This document shows, in pieces, positions 40,144 through 49,121 of a DNA stretch of 64,000 nt. How positions within the stretch are numbered: position 1 is the first letter of the stretch; every line of letters begins with the position of its first letter. The stretch spans positions 1 to 64,000 of the forward strand of contig NZ_JAPCID010000021.1 of the NCBI RefSeq assembly GCF_027587175.1. The letters are read 5' to 3'. Made by a program: the position numbers and the translations under genes. Under the pieces are notes generated by a model that searched no databases, was not told the DNA's origin, and saw only the letters and a program-made list of their open reading frames with translations. This DNA is from Solirubrobacter deserti. Its GTDB lineage: Bacteria; Actinomycetota; Thermoleophilia; Solirubrobacterales; Solirubrobacteraceae.

Positions 40144-42299
40144 GGGCTCGACAGCTTCAGGTCCGCGACCGAGCGGCCGGCTTCGAGGACGAACGCGCCG
40201 GGCTCGCGCTGCCACGCGCCGTCGGCCCAGTGGTCGAAGGCGCGCGGGGAGAGCGGGACTTCGACGATGACCTCCTCGCCGGCGTCGGCCTCGACGACCG
40301 CGAAGCCGGCGAGCCAGCGCGACGGGCGTTCGATCGCGCTGTCGGGGCGGGAGGCGTAGACCTGGACGACCTCGCGGCCGCGGCGGGTGCCGGTGTTGGC
40401 CAGGCGTACTCGGGTGCCGTCCATCGCGAGGTACTGCCAGCTCGTGTAGCCGAGGCCGTGGCCGAACGGGAACAGCGGCTCGGCGTCTCCCCGGTAGCCG
40501 ACCTTCAGGCCCTCGGTGTACTCGAGCACGCCGTCGACCGGCTGCACGCGCGGCAGACCTTCCTCGGTCGCGGGCCAGGTGGTGGGCAGCCGGCCGCCCG
40601 GCTCGGCGGCGCCGAGGATGACGTCGGCGATCGCGTTGCCGGCCTCCTGGCCTGCGAACCAGGTGAGCAGGACGGCGGGTGCCTGCTGGATCCATGGCAT
40701 CAGCACGGGCGCGCCCGCGTTGACGACCACGACCGTCTTGGGATTGGCGTCGGTCACGCGCGCGACGAGCTCGTCCTGCGCGCCCGGCAGCGCGAGCGAG
40801 GATCGGTCGAAGCCCTCGCTCTCGACCTCCGCGGTGGTGCCGACGACGAGCACGACCAGGTCCGCGTCACGCGCGAGCGCGACGGCGTCGTCCATCGCCG
40901 TGTCCGGGAACGGCGGGTCGTGGTTGAGCTGGAAGGACGTCACGCCCTCCGCGCGCAGCGCCACGTCGACGGCCTGGTTGGCGGCGAGCCTGACCGGCAC
41001 GCCGTGCTGGGGCGGCGCGAACAGCAGCTCGCCGGGGTCGGCGTCGTCGCCGAGCGCGAGCGTCTCGTCGAACGCGATCTCGCCGTCGAGCGTGAGGGTG
41101 AAGCGGCCCGCGCCCGACACGCCGATCACGTGCTCGCCCGCGACCTCGGCCGTGATCGTGGTCCGCAGCTCCACCGTGCGCGGCTCGCCGAACCAGATGA
41201 ACTCGCCGGTCTCGCGCTGCTCGGTGCCGTTCAGCGTGACGGACACCTTCGCCACCGGCAGCCGCGTGTGCGCCTTGACCCCTGGCGCGTACGTGACCTC
41301 CGCGTGCGGGAGCGCGGCGCGCAGGCCGTCGAGCGGCGAGACCGCGTACGTGGGGTAGACGGTCGCGCTTCCGCCGCCGAGCGTCCGCGCCTCGCGCGCG
41401 TTCGGGCCAATCACGGCGACGCGGCGCAGCGAGCTGCCGGTGAGGGGGAGCAGCGCGCCGTGGTTGCGCGCGAGCACGAAGCCGGCGGCCGCGGCCGCGC
41501 GCAGCTCGGTGGCGATCTCGGCCTCGGACCAGGGCGTGGCCTCATGCTTCGAGGTCCGTCGCGCGAGCTCGACGAGGCGCCCGACGCGCACGTCCACGTC
41601 GGGCGGATCCAGCGGCGAGTCCGGGCCGGGCATCGCGAGGTCGACCAGCGCGTCGGCGCTGCGGGTCGCGCCCCAGTCGGACATCACGACGCCGGCGTAG
41701 CCCCACTCGCCGCGCAGCACGTCCGCGATCAGCGGCGACTCGGTCATCGTCGTCCCGTTCACGCGGTTGTAGGCGGCCATGATCGCCCACGGGTCGGCGG
41801 CCACGATCAGCTCGAACGGCAGCAGGTACAGCTCGCGCAGCACGCGCTCGTCGACGTGGGCGTCCAGCGTGAAGCGCTCGGTCTCGCTGTCATTGGCGAC
41901 GAAGTGCTTGACGGTCGCGCCGACGCCCTCCTGCTGCAGCCCGCGCACGAAGGCGACGCCCAGCGCCGCCGTCAGGTACGGGTCCTCGGAGAAGCACTCG
42001 AAATGGCGTCCGCCGTACGGCGTGCGATGCAGATTGACGGTCGGCGCGAGCAGCACGTCCACGCCCTTGCGGCGGCACTCGAACGCGAGCAGCCGCGCGA
42101 CGCGCTCCACCCGCGCGACGTCCCACGTCGCCGCCAGAGCGGTCGGCGCCGGCACGTTCGCGGACGGGGAGCGCTCATCCCAGGTCTCTCCCCGCACACC
42201 CGCCGGGCCGTCGGACACCACGAGCCGCCGCAGGCCCAGCTCCGGCGCCTCCCGCAGCGACCAGAAGTCCGCACCCGTCAGCAGCCGCGCATCCATCAC
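40134..42299 (-). CDS. Glycoside hydrolase family 3 beta-glycosidase
   Basis: A 721-residue intracellular-type enzyme (no signal peptide; ATG 42296 also possible). N-terminal TIM barrel: SDGPAGVRGE, APTVNLHRTPYGGRHFECFS, VKHFVANDSE, and the nucleophile Asp in VVMSDWGATRS near residue 206. The alpha/beta sandwich domain contains ITAEVAGEHVIGVSGAGRF, a PA14-like insertion, and later WFAGQEAGNAIADVILG and PLFPFGHGLGYT. The C-terminal fibronectin-like domain is FN3-type. The enzyme releases terminal beta-linked sugars; the precise sugar is unknown. Followed by a LysR gene on the same strand. Confidence 0.92.
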   Translation of the reverse strand: MMDARLLTGADFWSLREAPELGLRRLVVSDGPAGVRGETWDERSPSANVPAPTALAATWDVARVERVARLLAFECRRKGVDVLLAPTVNLHRTPYGGRHFECFSEDPYLTAALGVAFVRGLQQEGVGATVKHFVANDSETERFTLDAHVDERVLRELYLLPFELIVAADPWAIMAAYNRVNGTTMTESPLIADVLRGEWGYAGVVMSDWGATRSADALVDLAMPGPDSPLDPPDVDVRVGRLVELARRTSKHEATPWSEAEIATELRAAAAAGFVLARNHGALLPLTGSSLRRVAVIGPNAREARTLGGGSATVYPTYAVSPLDGLRAALPHAEVTYAPGVKAHTRLPVAKVSVTLNGTEQRETGEFIWFGEPRTVELRTTITAEVAGEHVIGVSGAGRFTLTLDGEIAFDETLALGDDADPGELLFAPPQHGVPVRLAANQAVDVALRAEGVTSFQLNHDPPFPDTAMDDAVALARDADLVVLVVGTTAEVESEGFDRSSLALPGAQDELVARVTDANPKTVVVVNAGAPVLMPWIQQAPAVLLTWFAGQEAGNAIADVILGAAEPGGRLPTTWPATEEGLPRVQPVDGVLEYTEGLKVGYRGDAEPLFPFGHGLGYTSWQYLAMDGTRVRLANTGTRRGREVVQVYASRPDSAIERPSRWLAGFAVVEADAGEEVIVEVPLSPRAFDHWADGAWQREPGAFVLEAGRSVADLKLSSPWS

Positions 42300-42307
42300 G
42301 CGTCAGT

Positions 42308-42955
42308 ATGCAGCTTGTGAAGGCGCTGATCTTCGACGTGTTCGGCACGACGGTCGACTGGCGCGGCAGCATGATCCGGCACTGCGCGCGGTTCGGGCTC
42401 CCGGAACAGGCGGCGGACCTGTGGCGGGCGCAGTACCAGCCGCAGCTGGAGACCGTGCGCAGCGGCGCGCGCCCGTGGGTGAACCTCGACGTGCTGCACC
42501 GGATCGGGCTTGACCAGGTCTTGAGGGAGCTGGGTAGCGATCTTCCCAACCGCTACCGCGAGACGCTCGTCCGCGCCTGGCACCGGCTCGACCCGTGGCC
42601 GGACGTCGTCGCCGGCCTCACCGCCCTCAAGGAGACCCACATCATCGCGCCCTGCTCGAACGGCCACATCGCCCAGTCCGTGAACCTCGCCAAGTACGCG
42701 AAGCTGCCGTGGGACGCCATCCTCGGCGCCGAGATCGCGCGCGCGTACAAGCCCGACCCGCGCGTGTACCGGGCCAGCGCCGACGCGCTCGGCCTCCCGT
42801 ACGACGAGGTCTGCATGGTCGCCGCGCACAACGACGACCTGGCCGCGGCGCGCGCGGTCGGCCTGCGCACGGCGTTCGTCCCGCGCCCGACCGAGGACAC
42901 GGAGCCGACGAGCGACTGGGACATCGTGGCCGCGACGTTCGGCGAGCTCGCATGA
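42308..42955 (+). CDS. HAD-superfamily hydrolase, haloacid dehalogenase type II-like
   Basis: A 215-residue protein. The nucleophile Asp is in LIFDVFGTTVDW, motif II in APCSNGH, the Lys in AYKPDPRVYRA, and the acidic motif in MVAAHNDDLAAARAVG. This matches type II haloacid dehalogenases, though many members act on other substrates. The stop overlaps the antiporter start (ATGA). A more distant relative lies at 59672. Confidence 0.88.
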   Translation: MQLVKALIFDVFGTTVDWRGSMIRHCARFGLPEQAADLWRAQYQPQLETVRSGARPWVNLDVLHRIGLDQVLRELGSDLPNRYRETLVRAWHRLDPWPDVVAGLTALKETHIIAPCSNGHIAQSVNLAKYAKLPWDAILGAEIARAYKPDPRVYRASADALGLPYDEVCMVAAHNDDLAAARAVGLRTAFVPRPTEDTEPTSDWDIVAATFGELA

Positions 42956-44028
42956 AGCATCTGATCGCCGGCTGGGGCACCGTCATCGCCTTCCAGCTCT
43001 TCGGGGACGACCTGCTCTCGAAGTCCAACTTGGACTCGGTCCCGATCGCGACGCTGTTCCTGGTCTGGCTGCTGGCCGTGATCCTGTGGTGCGCGTACGG
43101 CGTGATCGTCGCCGCCGACCACCTGGCGGAGATGCTCGGCGAGCCGTTCGGCACGCTGATCCTGACGCTGAGCATCGTCGGCATCGAGGTGATGCTGATC
43201 AGCGCGGTGATGCTCGGCGGCGACGCGCCCACCGTCGGCCGGGACACGATGTTCGCGGTGATGATGATCGTGCTCAACGGCGTGATCGGCCTGTCGCTCG
43301 TGATCGGCGGCCTCAAGCACCACGAGCAGGACTACAGCCTCCCGGGCGCGTCCGCGTTCCTGAGCGTGATCATTCCGCTGGGCGTAATCGCGCTGATCCT
43401 GCCGTCGGTCACCACCTCGACCGACGCGCCGACGCTGTCGACGACGCAGGCGGTCCTGTTCGCGGCGGCGACGATCGTCCTCTACGTCTTCTTCCTGCGC
43501 ATCCAGACCGGCCGGCACCGCGACCTGTTCATGCACGGCGCGTCCGACGAGCACGAGCCCGAGGAGCTCAACGCGCGCACGATCGCCAAGTGGGTGGCGC
43601 TGCTGCTCGCCGCGGCGCTTCCGATCGTGCTGCTGTCCAAGAGCCTGGACAAGGTCGTCACGGCCGAGATCAAGGCGCTGGGGGCGCCGATCGCGCTCAG
43701 CGGCGTGCTGATCGCGCTGATCGTGTTCACGCCCGAGGGCATCAGTGCGCTCAAGGCGGCCCGCAAGAACCAGCTGCAGCGGACGGTGAACCTCTGCCTC
43801 GGCGCCTGCCTGTCCACGCTCGGCCTCACGCTTCCCGCCGTCCTGACGATCGGCCTGATCACGGGCGAGCAGGTCATCCTCGGGCTCGACCCGACCGGGA
43901 TGGTGCTCGTCGCGCTCACGTTGCTGCTCAGCGTGGTCACCTTCTCCGGCCCGCGCACGACCGTGCTCGAGGGCGCCGTGCACCTGCTCGTGTTCTTCGT
44001 GTACATCGTGCTGGTCTTCTCCCCGTAA
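42952..44028 (+). CDS. Calcium/cation-proton antiporter (ChaA-like, CaCA family)
   Basis: A 358-residue membrane protein with about eleven helices. The two alpha repeats carry the acidic ion-binding residues: GEPFGTLILTLSIVGIEVML (first) and VFTPEGISALKAARKNQLQR plus NLCLGACLSTLGLTLPAV (second). The cytoplasmic loop (HGASDEHEPEEL) is short and acidic. It exchanges Ca2+ or Na+/K+ for protons across the membrane. The start overlaps the HAD gene stop, so they are co-translated; the functional link is unclear. Confidence 0.9.
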   Translation: MKHLIAGWGTVIAFQLFGDDLLSKSNLDSVPIATLFLVWLLAVILWCAYGVIVAADHLAEMLGEPFGTLILTLSIVGIEVMLISAVMLGGDAPTVGRDTMFAVMMIVLNGVIGLSLVIGGLKHHEQDYSLPGASAFLSVIIPLGVIALILPSVTTSTDAPTLSTTQAVLFAAATIVLYVFFLRIQTGRHRDLFMHGASDEHEPEELNARTIAKWVALLLAAALPIVLLSKSLDKVVTAEIKALGAPIALSGVLIALIVFTPEGISALKAARKNQLQRTVNLCLGACLSTLGLTLPAVLTIGLITGEQVILGLDPTGMVLVALTLLLSVVTFSGPRTTVLEGAVHLLVFFVYIVLVFSP

Positions 44029-44040
44029 AGTCTCCGGGCG

Positions 44041-45636
44041 GTGCCGTCCCAGCACGACGAACTGCACAAGCTGCGGGCTCTTCAGCGCGTCGCCGACGTC
44101 GCGCTCGCCTATCTGCCGCTGGACCAGCTGCTCAACGAGCTGCTGGAGCGGATCGCCGAGATCCTGGGCACCGACACGGCCGCGTTCCTGCTGCTCGACG
44201 AGAGCGGCGAGTGGCTCGTCGCGACCGCCGCCAAGGGCATCGAGGAGGAGGTCGAGCAGGGGGTCCGGATCCCGGTCGGCGGCGGCTTCGCGGGCCGGAT
44301 CGCGGCGGAGCGGCGCGCGATCTTCATCGAGGACGTCGACCACGCCGACATCCTCAACCCGATCCTGCGCGAGAAGCGCATCCGCTCGATGCTCGGCGTC
44401 CCGCTGTTCGTCGCCGACGTCGTGATCGGCGTGTTGCACGTCGGCACGCTCACGCCGCGGATGTTCGACAGCGCCGACGCCGACCTGCTGCAGCTGGCGG
44501 CCGACCGCGCCGCGACCGCGATCGAGCGCGCGCGCTCCTTCCACCAGCGCGGCGTGGTGGAGATGCTGCAGCGCAGCCTCGTGCCGGAAGAGCTGCCGAG
44601 CGTGCCCGGCCTGGAGCTCGCCGCGCGCTACCGCCCCGCCGTGCGGCGCGGCGGCATCGGCGGCGACTGGTACGACGCGTTCACACTCGGCCGCGGCGCG
44701 ATCGCGCTCGTGGTCGGCGACGTGATGGGCCACGGCATCGGCGCCGCGGCCATGATGGCCCAGATGCGCACCGGCCTGCGCGCCTACGCGCTCGATGGGC
44801 ACCCACCCGCCGGCGTCGTCGACCGGCTCAACCGGCTGCTGCTCACGCTCGGCCAGCACGAGATGACCACGCTGTCCTACGCGGTGGTCGACCTCGAGCG
44901 CGAGCGGGCGACGCTCGTGAGCGCGGGTCACCTGCCGCCGATCATGCGCGGTCCCGCCGGCGAGACGGTCGTGCTGGCGGTCGAGGGTGGCCCGCCGCTG
45001 GGCGTGTCCGTCGCGGCGACGTTCCCCGAGGCGACGTTCGAGTTCCCGGCCGGAAGCGTCCTGCTGCTCGCGACCGACGGCGCCGTGGAGGTCCGCGGCG
45101 AGGGCGTGGAGGCGGGGCTCGAACGGCTGCGCGCGCTGGTGGAGGTCTCCGACGACCTCAGCGATCTGTGCCTCAACATCGCCGAGGGCGCGGTGCGGGG
45201 CACGGCGGCCGACGACGACGTCGCCGTGCTCGGCGCCCGGCTGGAGCTGCTGCCGGACACGCTGCGCACCACATGGCCCGCAACGGCCGACACGCTGCCG
45301 ACCATGCGCCCGTTGCTGCGCCGCTGGCTGGGGCGCTGGGGTGCGGCCGAGGACGAGATCTACGACATCATCGTGTCCGTGCAGGAGGCCGCCGCGAACG
45401 CCGTCGAGCACGCGTACGCGCCCGGGGACGCCACTTACGAGGTCATCGGGAGCTGCGAGAACGGGCAGATCTGCTTCCAGATCCGTGACCGCGGAAGCTG
45501 GCGCGAGCCACGCGGAACGCATCGCGGGCGCGGAATCTCGATGATGCGGGCCTTGATGGAATCGGTGGACGTAACCCAGGACGAGGAGGGCACACGCGTG
45601 GAGCTGCGGCGGACGCTGGGGCGGGAGGCGGCGTGA
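44041..45636 (+). CDS. GAF - PP2C (RsbU/SpoIIE) phosphatase - HATPase fusion
   Basis: A 531-residue cytosolic protein from GTG 44041. The GAF domain (~20-160) begins LRALQRVADVALAYLP; the SpoIIE-type phosphatase (~195-390) shows GGDWYDAF, LVVGDVMGHGIGAA, SAGHLPP and LLLATDGAVEVRG; the C-terminal anti-sigma-type HATPase (~400-525) shows VSVQEAAANAVEHAYAP and GRGISMM. Thus an RsbU-like phosphatase and an RsbW-like kinase reside in one chain. The downstream STAS protein, overlapping by GTGA, is the expected anti-anti-sigma partner. A general-stress partner-switching role is inferred. Confidence 0.93.
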   Translation: MPSQHDELHKLRALQRVADVALAYLPLDQLLNELLERIAEILGTDTAAFLLLDESGEWLVATAAKGIEEEVEQGVRIPVGGGFAGRIAAERRAIFIEDVDHADILNPILREKRIRSMLGVPLFVADVVIGVLHVGTLTPRMFDSADADLLQLAADRAATAIERARSFHQRGVVEMLQRSLVPEELPSVPGLELAARYRPAVRRGGIGGDWYDAFTLGRGAIALVVGDVMGHGIGAAAMMAQMRTGLRAYALDGHPPAGVVDRLNRLLLTLGQHEMTTLSYAVVDLERERATLVSAGHLPPIMRGPAGETVVLAVEGGPPLGVSVAATFPEATFEFPAGSVLLLATDGAVEVRGEGVEAGLERLRALVEVSDDLSDLCLNIAEGAVRGTAADDDVAVLGARLELLPDTLRTTWPATADTLPTMRPLLRRWLGRWGAAEDEIYDIIVSVQEAAANAVEHAYAPGDATYEVIGSCENGQICFQIRDRGSWREPRGTHRGRGISMMRALMESVDVTQDEEGTRVELRRTLGREAA

Positions 45637-45971
45637 GCGAGCTTGCGCGCGTGGACGTCGAATGGCACGGCGACTTCCCGGTCGCCGTCGTGACGGGCGA
45701 GATCGATGCCTCCAACGTCGCCGAGGTCGGCGCCGCGGTGCGCGGACTGGTGACCAACCAGTCGTCGGTGCTGGTCGTGGACCTCACGCCCACGACCTAC
45801 CTGGACAGCGCCGGCATCAACCTGATGTTCTCGCTCGGGGACGAGCTGCGGTCGCGCCAGCTGTCGCTCAGGCTCGTGATCGCGCCGGACTCCTCGATCG
45901 CCCGCATGCTGAAGATCACGGGGCTCGACAAGACCTACCCGACCTTCCCCACGGTCGAAGCCGCGCTGTAG
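45633..45971 (+). CDS. STAS-domain anti-sigma factor antagonist
   Basis: A 112-residue RsbV/SpoIIAA-like protein, GTG 45633. The phosphorylatable Ser is in TYLDSAGINLMFSLG near residue 58; TGEIDASNVAEVG and LKITGLDKTYPTF are typical of the fold. Its phosphorylation by the fused kinase and dephosphorylation by the PP2C module upstream would set the partner switch. It overlaps the convergent AraC gene by 37 nt. Confidence 0.93.
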   Translation: MSELARVDVEWHGDFPVAVVTGEIDASNVAEVGAAVRGLVTNQSSVLVVDLTPTTYLDSAGINLMFSLGDELRSRQLSLRLVIAPDSSIARMLKITGLDKTYPTFPTVEAAL

Positions 45972-46693
45972 GCGGCGGGCGAGCGGCCGACGACCGCCTT
46001 GAACGCCTTGATGAAGTGCGCCTGGTCGAAGAAGCCGAGGTCGAGCGCCAGGCTTGCCCAGTCCGCTTCGCCGTCCGCCATCCGCTCGGCGGCTTCGTGC
46101 AGGCGGATGCGGTCGAGCACCCACTTCGGCGTGACGCCGACGTACTCGCGGAACAGCCGTTGGAGCGTGCGCTTGGAGTAGCCGGCGTGCGCGCACAGGT
46201 GCTCGACCCGGGTGATCGCCGGGTCGTCCAGCATCGCGCTGTGGAGCGCGACGATCTCGTCGATGCGCGGGTCGTCGGTCCAGCCGTGCGCGCGCAGCAC
46301 GTCTTCGATCTCGGCGAACGTTCGCGGCCGCGGGCGGCTGAAGACGGTGTCGGCGAGGATGACCTGGTTCGTCAGCGTGTGCGCGGGGACGGGGTGGAAG
46401 GCGTGGAACCCGCCGGGGCGGAACTTGGTCGCGATCACGCGGCCTGACCCGGTCAGCTCGCGGTCGAAGCGGCCGGTGAAGACGCCGTGGATCGTCGGCG
46501 GGTCCTGAAAGGCGATGTTGACGCTCGGGTGGGTGACGATCTGCGCCGTGTACGGCTCGTCCAGGTCCCACTCGACCATCCAGTGGCGCTCGACCAGGTG
46601 GGCGAGGTCGGCGGACGGCGGCACCCGGGTGAGGCGGTAGTGGCGACCCGCCTCCTCCGGGTTCACGATGCCGCGCCGATCCACGTTGAGCAC
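45935..46693 (-). CDS. AraC-family transcriptional regulator
   Basis: A 252-residue regulator. The N-terminal part (~20-110; HLVERHWMVEWDL, RPGGFHAFHPVPAHTL) resembles the DUF6597 sensor linked to many AraC proteins; the C-terminal double helix-turn-helix is EHLCAHAGYSKRTLQRLF and SLALDLGFFDQAHFIKAFK. It begins 14 nt after the MFS exporter stop on the same strand, so the two are likely co-transcribed. Confidence 0.9.
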   Translation of the reverse strand: MLNVDRRGIVNPEEAGRHYRLTRVPPSADLAHLVERHWMVEWDLDEPYTAQIVTHPSVNIAFQDPPTIHGVFTGRFDRELTGSGRVIATKFRPGGFHAFHPVPAHTLTNQVILADTVFSRPRPRTFAEIEDVLRAHGWTDDPRIDEIVALHSAMLDDPAITRVEHLCAHAGYSKRTLQRLFREYVGVTPKWVLDRIRLHEAAERMADGEADWASLALDLGFFDQAHFIKAFKAVVGRSPAAYSAASTVGKVG

Positions 46694-46707
46694 GTTCCGA
46701 ATGTAAC

Positions 46708-48150
46708 TCAGACGCTAGCTTCCGCCACCATCGCCGCGTCGGGCTGGATACGGGGCGCGCGGATGAGGCCCACGACGAGGTTCGCGATCGCCAGCCCCGC
46801 GGCGATCATCATCCCGCGCTCGAACCCCTGCGCCAGCGCGTCGGCCTGGGCGGCGCCGGCCGCGAGCGCGTCGCCGGTGCGGGTGGTGGCGGCCGTGGAG
46901 ATGAGCGCGAGGCCGATCGCACCGCCGACCTGGAACGCGGCGGTGATGACGCCCGACGCCGCGCCCGCGTCCTCGTGCGGGACCTCGGCGACGGCGGCGA
47001 TCTGGTTGGCCACGCCGACGAGCGGCAGGCCGAGGCCGAAGACGATCAGGCCGGGCAGCAGCGCGCCCGCGTAGCTGGAGTCGGCGCCCGCCTGGCTGAG
47101 CAGGAGCAGGCCCACGGCGCCGACCGTCGTCCCGCCCAGGTAGGCCGAGCGCGTGCCGAAGCGGGTGACGAGCTGCGCGCCGACGACGGCGGAGGCGATG
47201 GCCGCGATGCCCATCGGGACGAAGTGCGCGCCGGCCTCCAGCGCGGAGTCGCCGTGCACCTGCTGCAGGAACAGCGCGGTGAGGAAGAACATGCCGAGGA
47301 ACGCGCCGCCGTTGAGCGCGAGCGCGATCGCGGAGACGCTCAGGCCGCGCACGCGGAACAGGCGCAGCGGGACGAGCGGGTCCTTGGCGCGCGCCTCGAC
47401 CGCGACGAACCCCGCGAGCAGCGCGATGCCCGCGGCGAACAGGCTCAGCACCTCCGCGGATCCCCAGCCCGCGGCCTCCGTACGGATGACCCCGCCCACC
47501 ACCGCGAGCAGGCCGAGGGTGCCGAGCACGGCGCCGGCGACGTCGAAGCTCGAGTCCGCCTGCACGCGCCGGCTCTCGGTGATGAACATCGGCGTGGCCG
47601 CGATCGCCAGCGCGGCGACCGGCACGTTGACGAAGAAGATCCACTCCCAGCCGAGCGAGTCGACCAGCACGCCGCCGGCGACCACGCCGAGCGTGCCGCC
47701 GATGCCGGCGAGCGCGCCCCACACGCCGAGCGCGATGTTGCGTTCACGGCCGGCGGGGAACGTGACCGTGAGCAGCGCGAGCGCCGCCGGGGACAGCAGG
47801 GCGGCGCCGACCCCCTGGACCGCGCGAGCGGCGATCAACAGGCCGTCGGAGGTGGCGAAACCGCCGGCCAGCGAGGCGGCCGTGAAGAGCCCGAGCCCGA
47901 TCAGGAACAAGCGCCGGCGACCGAGGATGTCGCTCATCCGCCCGCCCAGCAGCAGGAGGCCGCCGAACGCGAGCGTGTAGCCGTTGACCACCCACTGCAG
48001 CCCTTCGGCGCTGAACCCGAGGTCGGTCTGGATGGCCGGGAGCGCGACATTGACGATCGTCACGTCCAGGACGACCATGAATTGGGCGATGGCCAGCACG
48101 GCGAGTGCAAGCCATTTTGCGCGTGAATCATTCTCTTCGTGAACGTTCAT
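46708..48150 (-). CDS. MFS multidrug exporter, DHA2 (14-TM, EmrB/QacA) family
   Basis: A 480-residue transporter. ATG 48150 is favoured because AAGG lies 8 nt upstream; GTG 48159 is an alternative. The N-terminal helix carries VVLDVTIVNVALPAIQTDLG (motif D1), loop 2-3 has GGRMSDILGRRR (motif A), and helix 5 has GPLAG-like GALAGIGGTLGVVAGGVLVD (motif C), all typical of 14-helix drug/proton antiporters. Divergent from a MarR gene with a shared palindromic operator, and followed by an AraC gene. Confidence 0.93.
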   Translation of the reverse strand: MNVHEENDSRAKWLALAVLAIAQFMVVLDVTIVNVALPAIQTDLGFSAEGLQWVVNGYTLAFGGLLLLGGRMSDILGRRRLFLIGLGLFTAASLAGGFATSDGLLIAARAVQGVGAALLSPAALALLTVTFPAGRERNIALGVWGALAGIGGTLGVVAGGVLVDSLGWEWIFFVNVPVAALAIAATPMFITESRRVQADSSFDVAGAVLGTLGLLAVVGGVIRTEAAGWGSAEVLSLFAAGIALLAGFVAVEARAKDPLVPLRLFRVRGLSVSAIALALNGGAFLGMFFLTALFLQQVHGDSALEAGAHFVPMGIAAIASAVVGAQLVTRFGTRSAYLGGTTVGAVGLLLLSQAGADSSYAGALLPGLIVFGLGLPLVGVANQIAAVAEVPHEDAGAASGVITAAFQVGGAIGLALISTAATTRTGDALAAGAAQADALAQGFERGMMIAAGLAIANLVVGLIRAPRIQPDAAMVAEASV

Positions 48151-48198
48151 GCGGCGCACCTTACGCCGCTACGATGAATGATTCAAGTCATGAATCAT
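48124..48198. promoter_or_regulatory. MarR operator between MFS and MarR genes
   Basis: A perfect palindrome ATGATTCA-AGTCA-TGAATCAT spans 48178-48198, with a further TGAATCAT half-site at 48124-48131 inside the start of the MFS gene. Repeated half-sites around two divergent starts suggest the MarR product represses both genes. Confidence 0.65.
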
Positions 48199-48225
48199 TT
48201 TTCCGAGACTCTACCCTGCGAGGAC

Positions 48226-48642
48226 ATGCTGTCCCGCGGAACCCTCAGCCGGTCGGCCCTGCTGCTCGTGAAGCTGGGCAACGAGATCATGGCCCGCGCC
48301 GAGGACCCGCTGGCCGCGATCGGGCTGAGCGGGCGCCAGTACATCGTCCTCGCGGTGCTGAGCGAGGACGCGCCGCCCTCCCAGCAGGAGCTCGCGGGGC
48401 TCTGCGGCCTGTTGCCCGCGCAGATCGTGCCGGTGATCGACGAGCTCGAACGGCGCGGCATGGTCGCCCGTCAGCGCTCGGAGACCGACCGGCGACGGTC
48501 GGTCGTCACTTTGACGGAGGCCGGCACCGAGGCGTTGCGGCAGGCGGACGCGCTGGGGGACCGGCTCGTCGCCGACCTCGACGAGGGCGTGCGCCAGGCA
48601 GCCGTGGACGCCCTGGCGCGTTCTTACAATACGGCCGGCTGA
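48226..48642 (+). CDS. MarR-family transcriptional regulator
   Basis: About 138 residues from ATG 48226 (preceded by GAGG); in-frame ATGs at 48178 and 48190 lie within the operator palindrome and are less likely. The winged helix reads SGRQYIVLAVLSED, SQQELAGLCGLLPAQIVPVI, and the wing is QRSETDRRRSVVTLTEAG with the family's D-R-R-S block. It should be released from DNA by small aromatic ligands. Divergent from and probably a repressor of the MFS exporter. Confidence 0.9.
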   Translation: MLSRGTLSRSALLLVKLGNEIMARAEDPLAAIGLSGRQYIVLAVLSEDAPPSQQELAGLCGLLPAQIVPVIDELERRGMVARQRSETDRRRSVVTLTEAGTEALRQADALGDRLVADLDEGVRQAAVDALARSYNTAG

Positions 48643-48662
48643 GCGGCGCCTACGGTCGTGGA

Positions 48663-49121
48663 ATGACCGTCAAGCCGATTCCCGAGGGATTTCACACCGT
48701 CACGCCCCAGCTCACCGTCGAAGGCGGCGTCGAGGCGCTGGACTTCTACGAGCGCGCGTTCGGCGCGCAGGTCCGGCTCAAGCTCGTGATGGGCGGCAAG
48801 CTCATGCACTCCGAGCTGCAGATCGGCACCTCGATCGTCGGCGTCTCCGACGCCTTCCCGGAGTACGGCTCCGTCGCGCCCAAGGGTGACGAGCCCGTCC
48901 CGGTGGCGCTGATGATCTACACCGAGGACTGCGACGCGCTGCACGACCGGGCGGTGGCGGCGGGCGCGACGTCCGTCACGCCGCCCAACGACACCTTCCA
49001 CGGCGACCGCGCGTGTTCGCTGCGCGACCCGTACGGCCACCGCTGGATGATCTGCACGCACATCGAGGACATGGACGAGGCCGAGCTGCAGCGCCGCACC
49101 GAAGAGGCCATGTCGGCCTAG
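48663..49121 (+). CDS. VOC-family (glyoxalase/PhnB-like) protein
   Basis: A 152-residue protein. The phrases GFHTVTPQLTVEGGVEALDF, FYERAFGA, MHSELQIG and FHGDRACSLRDPYGHRWMI place it in the PhnB/YdcJ-like VOC group. Metal ligands typical of the fold may be His in MHSEL and Glu/His in the last strand, but the reaction is unknown. It starts 20 nt after the MarR gene and ends overlapping the convergent kynureninase by 4 nt. Confidence 0.85.
   Translation: MTVKPIPEGFHTVTPQLTVEGGVEALDFYERAFGAQVRLKLVMGGKLMHSELQIGTSIVGVSDAFPEYGSVAPKGDEPVPVALMIYTEDCDALHDRAVAAGATSVTPPNDTFHGDRACSLRDPYGHRWMICTHIEDMDEAELQRRTEEAMSA

Noticed and set aside
42553-45522. 989-residue minus-strand open frame
   Set aside because: It runs antisense across HAD, antiporter and PP2C genes, all of which have intact motifs on the other strand.
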